A stretch of DNA of 64,000 bases from Betaproteobacteria bacterium HGW-Betaproteobacteria-3 (GTDB lineage: Bacteria > Pseudomonadota > Gammaproteobacteria > Burkholderiales > Burkholderiaceae_C), in the NCBI GenBank assembly GCA_002842205.1, contig PHCI01000002.1, positions 124,001-188,000 on the forward strand. Direction: 5' to 3'. The position numbers and the translations under genes were made by a program. A model generated the notes under the pieces. It had not been told where the DNA came from, ran no database searches, and worked only from the letters and a program-made list of their open reading frames with translations. Of this stretch, positions 18,856 to 26,500 are shown in pieces. How positions within the stretch are numbered: the stretch's first letter is position 1; every line of letters starts with the position of its first letter.

Positions 18856-19934
18856 GGGGCAGCCAGGTGTGGTGCCAGCAAAATGCCGTTGAGCGCCACA
18901 TTGACGTAGTAGTTGCTGCGTCCGATCTTTTGCTTGGACACGAAGCCGCCCTCGACCAAAGCCTCCAGGTACTTGGTGGCTGTCAGGCGTGACACCTGCA
19001 AGTCGCGCTGAATGAAGTCGATCTTGGTGTAGGGGTGCATGAACAGGTTGTTGATCAGGTCCTGGCTGTAGAACTTGTAGCCCGCGCGGATGCGGTGCTT
19101 GTAGTCGAACAGCGCGGCCTTGATCGCCTGCACCGTCTGCACCGTCTGCTTCGCGGTGGACTCTACGGCCTGCAGCATGTAGAAAACCCAGTCCTCCCAC
19201 GTGTCTTGCTCGCGCACGGTTTGCAGCAGGCGGTAATAGTTGGCCTTGGTCTGCATGATGTGACTGCTCAAGTACAGCACCGGAATCTCCAGCAGGCCTT
19301 CTTTCACCAGGTACAGCACGTTCAGGATGCGCCCCGTACGGCCGTTGCCGTCGTAAAACGGGTGAATGCTCTCGAACTGGTGGTGCATCAACGCCATCTT
19401 GATCAACGGGTCGGCTGCAAACACCGTGTCATCGTTCAGAAAACGCTCCAGCCCACCCATCAAGGCCACGACCTCGGCCGGGTCTTGCGGCGGCGTGTAC
19501 ACCGTTCGCCCACCGCCGTCCTTGAGGGTCGTCCCCGGCAGCCTGCGAAAACCGGCGTTGTTGCGCTCCAGCTCGGCCTGAATGCCCACGATGTGGTTCA
19601 CCGTGAGCAGCCCCGTATCGCGCACCTGCGCAAATCCGTAACGCAGCGCCTGCCGGTAGCGCAACACCTCCTTGGCTGCGGGGTTGGCAAAGGCTTCAGG
19701 ATGCACGTCGCCCTTGAACAACTCGTCGTGCGTGGTGACGATGTTTTCGATCTCCGAACTGTCCTTGGCCTCCTGCAAGCCCAGCGTGTTGATCAGAATG
19801 CCCTGGTTGGGAATGGACGCGGCAATGCCCTTGAGCTCGGCCAGCGCCCGGCTGCTGCTGGCCAGCTTCTTCAGGATGGGCGGCGTGTCAAAGCGGGCCG
19901 GGTCCAACTGTTCCAGAGGGGCGAGGGTGGGCAT
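18852..19934 (-). CDS. Fic-family AMP-transferase-like protein
   Basis: 360 residues. The catalytic FIC motif is complete: HPFYDGNGRTGR at 191-202. An N-terminal inhibitory helix motif SSEIEN (59-64, Glu63) matches (S/T)xxxE(G/N), so self-inhibition in cis is expected. A C-terminal winged-helix-like region follows (about 275-350, FIQRDLQVSRLTATKYLEALVEGG, then KIGRSNYYVN). This is the common Fic-HTH architecture often found inside type I restriction operons. Fic enzymes transfer AMP or related groups to hydroxyl side chains of target proteins. The shortened hsdR follows with an ATGA overlap. The 470 bp upstream hold duplicated inverted repeats that may be its control region. Confidence 0.9.
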   Translation of the reverse strand: MPTLAPLEQLDPARFDTPPILKKLASSSRALAELKGIAASIPNQGILINTLGLQEAKDSSEIENIVTTHDELFKGDVHPEAFANPAAKEVLRYRQALRYGFAQVRDTGLLTVNHIVGIQAELERNNAGFRRLPGTTLKDGGGRTVYTPPQDPAEVVALMGGLERFLNDDTVFAADPLIKMALMHHQFESIHPFYDGNGRTGRILNVLYLVKEGLLEIPVLYLSSHIMQTKANYYRLLQTVREQDTWEDWVFYMLQAVESTAKQTVQTVQAIKAALFDYKHRIRAGYKFYSQDLINNLFMHPYTKIDFIQRDLQVSRLTATKYLEALVEGGFVSKQKIGRSNYYVNVALNGILLAPHLAAP

Positions 19935-19959
19935 ATGGTGGGCGCAGGGGAAGGGCGAA

Positions 19960-20031
19960 CATGTCTGTCGAACAGCGATTTCTGTGCATGTTAAGCATGA
20001 TCTGTATAAAAATCAAAAAATTTTATACATG
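19960..20031. repeat. CATG-bounded composite element, copy 1
   Basis: A 31-bp unit (19960-19990, CATG at both ends, right half ATTTCTGTGCATG), a 10-bp spacer, and a second 31-bp unit (20001-20031). The second unit folds as TGTATAAAA/TTTTATACA (20003-20011 with 20021-20029) and ends in CATG. The same 31+10+31 arrangement recurs at 20189-20260. It lies 25-97 bp upstream of the fic start and could be its operator/promoter region. Confidence 0.6.
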
Positions 20032-20188
20032 TTAAAGTCAGTTTTCGGGCATGAGGCTGCCAGATCCATTTTCGTTGCTCGTCCAGCGGAAGATTACGGC
20101 AGACTCTGGCTTCAAGTGGATTGGGGGTTCCCGGTCGGCGCTACCGCCTCGGTGGGTTCACCGGGGCTTTTCGCTTTGTGGGGGGCAT

Positions 20189-20260
20189 CATGTACAGAAA
20201 TGCAGAATTTCTGCGCATGACAGGCTGAGCATGTATAAAAAACGAGATTTTTTCTACATG
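20189..20260. repeat. CATG-bounded composite element, copy 2
   Basis: Unit one (20189-20219) is an inverted repeat CATGTACAGAAAT / ATTTCTGCGCATG with 11 of 13 symmetric positions. After a 10-bp spacer, unit two (20230-20260) is CATGTATAAAAAA / TTTTTTCTACATG. It is a diverged duplicate of 19960-20031. The stretch 19935-20403 holds no gene I can support: these two elements, repeat copy 5 and featureless sequence fill it. Confidence 0.6.
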
Positions 20261-20316
20261 CCAGACTCATGCCTGCGACACCGGCATTGGGGTCAAATCC
20301 AGAGGTAAATTGGCCT

Positions 20317-20352
20317 TTATCCCCCGTCAAATGGCGATAGTTAGCTATTAAA
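20317..20352. repeat. Dispersed hairpin repeat, copy 5
   Basis: TTATCCCCCGTCAAATGG, CGATAGTTAGCTATTA. It is located about 50 bp past the stop of the VF530 gene, on its 3' side, like the other intergenic copies. Confidence 0.82.
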
Positions 20353-20403
20353 ACGGTATCAATCAACACTCCACACCCCACGCCTCATGCCCACAACCCG
20401 TGC

Positions 20404-20661
20404 CTACGGCCCGCGCCGCGCCTCGCGCAGCATGAACAGGTAAAGCCCCTCCACCCTGGCGCGGGCCCAGGGCGTCTTGCGCAGGAACTTGAGGCTGGAC
20501 GCCACGCTCGGGTCGCTGGTGAAGCAGCGCACCGGAACGCGCTCGCCCAGCCCGGCCCAGCCGTAATGCGCCACCAGCGCGGTGACGATCGCCTCCAGCG
20601 TCAGCCCGTGCAGCGGGTTGCGCGGCTGGGTGGGCGAGGGCGGCGGTTCGGGCGCCGTCAT
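20404..20661 (-). CDS. VF530 (DUF2132) family small protein
   Basis: 85 residues. After a Pro-rich start ([19 protein letters not shown]) the VF530 domain is complete: [40 protein letters not shown] and [14 protein letters not shown]. This is a small DNA-binding-like fold of unknown function, common in proteobacteria. The start ATG at 20661 overlaps the stop of the hsdS fragment as ATGA, so the gene was, or is, read from upstream sequence in the decayed restriction locus. The frame extends upstream but is not homologous there. Confidence 0.85.
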   Translation of the reverse strand: MTAPEPPPSPTQPRNPLHGLTLEAIVTALVAHYGWAGLGERVPVRCFTSDPSVASSLKFLRKTPWARARVEGLYLFMLREARRGP

Positions 20662-20852
20662 GGTGCGGTGGCGTCGGCCAGCGCCCCGGTCTCCGGCACA
20701 CGCAACTGGCCCGAGATCAGGCGCGGGAGCAGGGTGTCGCGGAGGGTGGCGAGGGTTTGGGCTTTGTTTTCGTGGACTGTCATTCGCTGTTTGATGGGTT
20801 TGACGCATTCATCGAATGCATCAAGAATCTTTTCTGCGGGGACCCGGATCGA
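20658..20852 (-). pseudogene. C-terminal remnant of type I specificity subunit HsdS
   Basis: About 64 codons ending at the TGA at 20658-20660. The sequence [19 protein letters not shown] followed by [20 protein letters not shown] and SGQLRV is the universally recognisable end of HsdS: second conserved helix and C-terminal tail. Upstream, homology stops near 20852 and the frame continues into unrelated residues. In another minus frame, about 20835-20940, a fragment containing IEALQKDRLLSELARSKRAG is visible; I cannot identify it. No target-recognition domain remains, so the fragment cannot work as a specificity subunit. Together with the shortened hsdR this marks a decayed type I restriction-modification locus; no hsdM is visible. 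Confidence 0.75.
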
Positions 20853-21011
20853 ACAGCCCGGCCCGCTTTGACCGGGCCAATTCGGACAGCAGTCGATCCT
20901 TCTGCAAGGCCTCAATCTTCGATGGCCGGGTGCCCTGGCCCCACCTTCAGGGCGGGGCGGGGCGTGATTTTCAAGTCAGACCAGGGCGCTGCAAGGCGTT
21001 GCAGGGGGGTG

Positions 21012-21085
21012 TGGAGCGGGTGAAGGGAATCGAACCCTCGTATGAAGCTTGGGAAGCTGCCGTTCTACCATTGAACTACACCCGC
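21012..21085 (-). tRNA. glyU: tRNA-Gly (anticodon CCC)
   Basis: The 74-nt gene reads from 21085 to 21012. The acceptor stem is GCGGGTG/CACCCGC, the D-arm TAGTTCAATGGTAGAAC and the T-arm AGGGTTCGATTCCCT. The anticodon loop is TTCCCAA with CCC at positions 34-36, and an encoded CCA ends the gene. The sequence closely resembles E. coli glyU. The anticodon stem GCAGC/GCTTC has one C-U mismatch. Its 3' end faces the decayed restriction/Fic region, the side on which tRNA-targeting islands insert. No duplicated tRNA end was found at the far side. Confidence 0.93.
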
Positions 21086-21205
21086 GTTGGTGTGGTTGGC
21101 TGGCGCCGATTATAGGCGTGGGGCCGGGGTGGGGTGGGCGCGCCCGTGGGGTTGGGCGGGGGCTTGGCGGCGGCGGCTTGCGGGGGCGTGGAAAACACCG
21201 CAGAA

Positions 21206-21225
21206 TACTGTTTATATCACCAGTG
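21206..21225. promoter_or_regulatory. LexA (SOS) box upstream of imuA
   Basis: TACTGTTTATATCACCAGTG matches the LexA consensus CTGT-N8-ACAG at all but one position (CCAG for ACAG), with an AT-rich centre. It lies 58 bp before the imuA ATG and agrees with the known SOS control of imuAB-dnaE2 operons. Confidence 0.85.
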
Positions 21226-21282
21226 TTTTGCAACCCTGTTGCCTTGTTTTTGCCTCCACTGCATCCCCCTCCGTCTGCTGCC

Positions 21283-22176
21283 ATGTCTGCCCCGCTTCGC
21301 TTGCGCTCCCCCGTGTGGTCTTCGGTTTCGCCAGCGGGGCGGGTGCCGCCGCGCTCTGACGTCTGGACGGCCCAGTCGCTCGGTCATGCCGATGCGCCGG
21401 TCGTGCCCACCGGCCATGCCGCGCTGGACGCGCAGTTGCCCGGCGGTGGCTGGCCGGTGGGGGCGCTGGTGGAAATCCTGCAGGCGCCGCCCGGGTGGCA
21501 GGGCTGGTCGTTGCTGCTGTCGGCGCTGGCCCAGGTGCTGGAGCGCCAGCCCGGCCCGGTGGTGCTGGTGGGGGCGCCTGCGGCGCCGGGGGCTGGCGCG
21601 GGTCTGGCCGGCGGGTTGGTGCCCTTTGGCCCCAGCCTGCGCGCCCAGGGGCTGGCGCCCGAGCGGCTGCTGTGGGTGTGTGCCGGGCCTGCGGCGGCGC
21701 GGCTGTGGGCCACTGAGCAGGCACTGCGCTGCGCCGACGTGGCCGCCGTACTGGCCTGGCTGCCACAGGCCGACAGCAGCGCGTTGCGCCGTCTGCAACT
21801 GGCGGCCCAGATGCACGGTCGGCTGTTGTTTGTGTGCCGGCCGCAGGCGGCGCAGCACGAGGCTTCGCCCGCGCGGCTGCGGCTGCGGGTGGAGCAGGCC
21901 GCGGGGCCGCTGCAAGCCGGGCAGGCCGCTCCCGAGTGGGCCGGGGCGCTGCAGGTTCACATTCTCAAAAGACGCGGGCCGCCGCTTGAAGACCCGCTGA
22001 CGCTGACCCCCCAGCCGCCGCGCCTCATGGCTTTGCTGGCGGCACGGCGACGAGAGCCGGGCAGCAGGGCGTTGCACGTGGCGCCGCGATCCCGTGACGC
22101 GGGGTGGGTTGGGGCCAACCGGCCATCTGTGGAGGGCGCCCATGCACTGGATCGCGTTGCAGTGGCCGCTGGATGA
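21283..22176 (+). CDS. imuA: Mutasome component ImuA
   Basis: 297 residues. It is related to RecA/SulA-like ImuA: an early VPTGHAALDAQLPGGGWPVGALVEIL region stands where RecA-fold proteins have the loop before the Walker site, followed by LLLSALAQVLERQPGPVVLVG. It is required with ImuB and DnaE2 for damage-induced mutagenesis. The start at 21283 (M-SAPLRLRS) is chosen because it follows the LexA box and leader; the frame is open 78 codons upstream but that overlaps the tRNA region. The last 35 bp overlap imuB. Confidence 0.85.
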   Translation: MSAPLRLRSPVWSSVSPAGRVPPRSDVWTAQSLGHADAPVVPTGHAALDAQLPGGGWPVGALVEILQAPPGWQGWSLLLSALAQVLERQPGPVVLVGAPAAPGAGAGLAGGLVPFGPSLRAQGLAPERLLWVCAGPAAARLWATEQALRCADVAAVLAWLPQADSSALRRLQLAAQMHGRLLFVCRPQAAQHEASPARLRLRVEQAAGPLQAGQAAPEWAGALQVHILKRRGPPLEDPLTLTPQPPRLMALLAARRREPGSRALHVAPRSRDAGWVGANRPSVEGAHALDRVAVAAG

Positions 22177-23554
22177 CACGCGCGCCGCCTGGGGCTGGTG
22201 GGCCCTGCAGTTCACCCCGCGCGTGGCGCCGGTGGACGAGGCGCTGCTGCTGGAGGTCTCGGCGTCCGAGCGGCTGTGGGGCGGCCGACAACCCTTGCTG
22301 CGCCGGTTTTTCAAGAAAAATCCGCTTCAAGCCCCCGTGGAATGGTCGCAAGGCGCTACATCATTAATAGCGTTGGCCATGCTCAGGCTGAAGCTGCAAG
22401 GGTTGCCAGTGCCGGCGGACTTGCCGCATGGCCTGCCCCTGGGCACGCTCACGGCAGCCCGCCCGCATGTGGACACGCTGGCGCGCACCGGCTGCACCAC
22501 CTGGGGCGCGTTGCGGGCGCTGCCGCGCGCCGGGGTGGCCCGCCGCTTTGGCGCGGCGCTGGTCGATGCGCTCGACGTGGCCTGGGGCGAGCGGCCCGAC
22601 CGCCACCCCTGGCTCACGCTGCCCGAGGTGTTCGATGTGAAGCTGGAGTTGCCCGCCCTCGCCACCACGGCCCCCGCGCTGATGTGGAGCGCGAACCGGC
22701 TGCTCACGCAGTTGCAGATCTGGCTGCAGGCGCGCCAGCGCGGTGTGCTGGCGCTTGAGCTGGAATGGACGCTCGATCTGAAGCGCCTGAACGGCGCCCC
22801 GCTGCCGCCGCACCAGCAACTCACGCTGCGCACCGGCCGTCCCACGCAAGACACGGCACACCTGCGGCGGCTGGCCAGCGAACACCTGGCGCGCGCCACC
22901 CTGGCGGCGCCCGCCAGCCAGCTGCGCCTGCGCACGCTCGACACCGCGCCCTGGGCCGGCGCCAGCCAGAGCCTGCTGCCCGAAGAGCGGGTGCAGGGCG
23001 AGCGTTTGCACGCGCTGGTCGAGCGGCTCAGTGCGCGGCTGGGTGCGGCGCAGGTGCGGGTGCCCGTGGCCTGTTCCGACCACCGGCCCGAGCGCATGCA
23101 GCACTGGCAGGCGGCCTGCGACCCCCTGCGCGATGCAACGCATGGGGCTGCGGCGGGGCAGTCTGGGACAGCCTCCACCGGCGCCCGCAAGACGGGCACG
23201 CCTTCCACCCACAGCGCCGCCCGCGCGGTGCCCGCCCCGGGGGCCGATGCGCTGTACCCGCCGTGGCTGCTGCCCCAGCCGCTGGCGCTGCAGGTGCACC
23301 ACGGCCAGCCGCAGTTTCAGGGCCCGCTGCGCCTGCTCACGCGCGCGCAGCGCATCGAAACCGGCTGGTGGGACGCCGCCCCCGCCGTCGGCGAAACGGG
23401 CCTGGCCCTGCGCGACTACTTCATCGCCCGCAGCCCGCAAGCCGGCCTGCTGTGGATCTACCGCGAACGCCTGAGCGCCCCCACTGTGCTCGCGGCCAGC
23501 ACCACCGAATCCCCGCCGTCAACGCGCTGGTTCCTGCAAGGCCTGTATGCCTGA
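22142..23554 (+). CDS. imuB: Mutasome component ImuB (Y-family polymerase-like)
   Basis: 470 residues from ATG 22142, overlapping imuA by 35 bp. Y-family palm/finger remnants are visible (PVDEALLLEVSASERLWGG), but the acidic catalytic residues of active Y polymerases are not seen. This is as expected of ImuB, which is a non-catalytic adaptor linking DnaE2 to the sliding clamp. A thumb-like segment (TLARTGCTTWGALRALPRAG) and little-finger region follow. At 22329-22372 the coding sequence contains a weak in-frame copy of the dispersed repeat and locally lower GC. The stop overlaps the dnaE2 start by 8 bp. Confidence 0.88.
   Translation: MHWIALQWPLDDTRAAWGWWALQFTPRVAPVDEALLLEVSASERLWGGRQPLLRRFFKKNPLQAPVEWSQGATSLIALAMLRLKLQGLPVPADLPHGLPLGTLTAARPHVDTLARTGCTTWGALRALPRAGVARRFGAALVDALDVAWGERPDRHPWLTLPEVFDVKLELPALATTAPALMWSANRLLTQLQIWLQARQRGVLALELEWTLDLKRLNGAPLPPHQQLTLRTGRPTQDTAHLRRLASEHLARATLAAPASQLRLRTLDTAPWAGASQSLLPEERVQGERLHALVERLSARLGAAQVRVPVACSDHRPERMQHWQAACDPLRDATHGAAAGQSGTASTGARKTGTPSTHSAARAVPAPGADALYPPWLLPQPLALQVHHGQPQFQGPLRLLTRAQRIETGWWDAAPAVGETGLALRDYFIARSPQAGLLWIYRERLSAPTVLAASTTESPPSTRWFLQGLYA
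22329..22372. repeat. Degenerate dispersed repeat inside imuB (copy 6)
   Basis: CAAGCCCCCGTGGAATGGTC, then GCTACATCATTAATAGC: same order of blocks as the intergenic repeat (GCCCCCGT, AATGG, GCTA, ATAGC) but several mismatches. It is read in frame within imuB. The match is weaker than in dnaE2 and gluQ. Confidence 0.45.
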
Positions 23555-26500
23555 GCACTCACCCGGGCCGCCCCAGGCGGGAGGCAGCGCAGGGCGCGTT
23601 GTGACCAGCGTGGGGGCACGACAGGCCGCCGCGCCGGGCCGCCCCAAGCCAGGCCAGCCCCCTCGGGGGGCAGAGAGCCACACGCAGAGGGCGAACGTGG
23701 GGGCCACATTACCGGGTTACGCCGAACTGCACTGCCTCACCAACTTCAGCTTCCAGCGCGGTGCCTCGCACCCCGAGGAACTGGTGGCGCGTGCGCAGGC
23801 GCTGGGCTACGAGGCGCTGGCCATCACCGACGAATGCTCGGTGGCCGGGGTGGTGCGCGCCTGGACCGCGTTGCGCGATCAGCGGCAGCGCAGCGCCCAG
23901 GCCGAGGCGGGCGGTGCGGGTGCGGGTGCGGGTGCGGGTGCGGTGCGCCCGTTCAGGCTGCTGCTGGGCAGTGAGTTCACTTTCGGGAGCAACCGTCTGG
24001 TGGCCATTGCGCGCAACCTCAACGGCTGGGGCAATCTGTGCGAATTCATCACCACGGCGCGGCGTGCGGCGCCCAAGGGCCAGTACCGGGTGGACATGGC
24101 GTGGTTCAGCGGGCAGCCGCTGGCCGATTGCGAGATTCTTTTCGTGCCGCAGCGCGGGCTGCATGATGCTATTGATCTGGAAGCAATATGTGACCATTTG
24201 ACGGGGGCCAATGCCATTTTTGATCAACAAATATGGCTTGCTGCCGAATTGACGCACGGGCTGGACGACGCGCTGTGGCTGGCCACGCTGCGCGAGGCCG
24301 GGGCGCGCACCGGCGTGCCGCTGGTGGCGGCGGGCGACGTGCACATGCACGTGCGCTCGCGCAAGGTGCTGCAGGACGTGCTGACCGCCGTGCGCCTGGG
24401 CCGCCCCGTGGCCGAATGTGGCATGGCCTTGCAGCCCAACGCCGAGCGGCGCCTGCGCCACCGCCTGCAACTGGCGCGCATCTTCCCGCCCGAGCTGCTG
24501 GCCAACACGCTGGAGGTGGCGCGGCGCTGCACTTTTGCGCTGGACGAGATCCGCTACAACTACCCGCGCGAGACCGTGCCACCGGGCCTCACACCCACCC
24601 AGGCGCTGCGACGGTTCACGCTGGAGGGCGCGCACACGCGCTATCCGCAAGGGCTGCCGTGCAAGCTGCGGCGCGCGCTGGCCAAGGAGCTGCGGCTGAT
24701 TGCCGAATGCGGCTACGAGATGTTTTTTCTCACGGTGCACGACATCGTGCGTTTTGCGCGCAGCCAGCACATCCTTTGCCAGGGCCGGGGCTCGGCGGCC
24801 AATTCGGCGGTGTGCTACTGCCTGGGCATCACCGCGGTGGACCCGATGCATTCGCACCTGCTGCTCGAGCGCTTCATCAGCCACGCGCGGCGCCACGAGC
24901 CACCCGACATCGACGTCGATTTCGAGCACGAGCGGCGCGAGGAGGTCATCCAGTACATCTACCGCAAATACGGCCGCGAGCGCGCCGCGATTGCCGCCGT
25001 GGTCATCACCTGGCGCACCCGCAGTGCGGTGCGCGACGTGGGCAAGGCGCTGGGCCTGCCCGGGCCACTGGTCGAGGCCTTTGCCCAAGAGCACCAATGG
25101 TTTGACAAAGGCCTGCTGACCGACCACCTGCGCGCGGGCGCGGCGGCGGCAGGCCTGGCCGCGGACGACCACCGCGTCGCGCTGTGGGTGGACCTCACGC
25201 GGCAGATCATGGGCTTCCCGCGGCACCTGAGCCAGCATGTGGGGGGCTTTGTGCTCACGCAGGACAAGCTCACGCGGCTGGTGCCGGTGGAAAACGCGGC
25301 CATGGCCGACCGCTCGGTCATCCAGTGGGAAAAGGACGATCTCGAAGCCATGGGCCTGATGAAGGTCGATGTGCTGGCGCTGGGCATGCTCAGCGCGATC
25401 CGCCGCTGCCTCGATCTGCGCAACGGCCTGCGTGGCGGGGCATGGGCGCTGCACCACATTCCCCAGGAAGACCCGGCCACCTACGACCTGATCTGCCAGG
25501 CCGACACGGTGGGCGTGTTCCAGATCGAGAGCCGGGCCCAGATGTCCATGCTGCCGCGCCTGCAGCCCCGCGTGTTCTACGACCTGGTGATCGAGGTGGC
25601 CATCGTGCGGCCTGGGCCGATCCAGGGCGGCATGGTGCACCCGTATCTGAAGGCGCGTGACCGTGTGCGGCGCGGCCTGCCGGTCACCTACGAGAGCGAG
25701 GCGCTCAAGCCCGCGCTGCAGCGCACGCTGGGCGTGCCGATCTTCCAGGAGCAGGTGATGCAGATCGCCATGATCGCGGCCGGCTTCAGCGGCGCGCAGG
25801 CCGATGCGCTGCGCCGCTCCATGGCCGCCTGGAAGCGCCGGGGCGGTGTGCACCATTTCTACCAACCCATGATCGACGGCATGACCGCGCGGGGCTACCG
25901 GCGTGAGTTTGCCGAAAGCATCTTCCAGCAGATTCTGGGCTTTGGCGAATACGGCTTCCCGGAAAGCCACGCCTACAGCTTCGCGCTGATCACCTACGTG
26001 AGCTGCTGGCTCAAGCGCCACGAACCGGCCTGCTTCCTGACGGCCCTGCTCAACGCGCAGCCGCTGGGTTTTTACACCCCTTCGCAGCTGGTGCAGGACG
26101 CCCGCCGCCACGGCATCGAGGTGCGCCCGGCCGATGTGTCGCACAGCGACTGGGACTGCACCCTTGAAAAACAATCGGAACAATCTGGGTCAGAACAATC
26201 GGGGTCAGATTCCAATTTCCCCGACGACGAACAACCCGAACAGGACGTGCAACCCGCCGTCCGCCTGGGCCTGCGCCTGGCGGGGGGCTTGAGCGAAGCG
26301 GGCGCACAGCGCATCATGGCCGCCCGCGCACAAGGCCCTTTCACTGGCGCCGAAGATCTGGCCCTGCGGGCGCAGCTGGACTTGAAAGACCTCAACGCGC
26401 TGGCCGCCGCCGACGCGCTGCATTCGCTTTCGGGCCAGCGGCGCCAGCAGGTCTGGGATGCGGCGGCGCTGCAGCGCGCACCAGCCCTGCTGCGGTCGGC

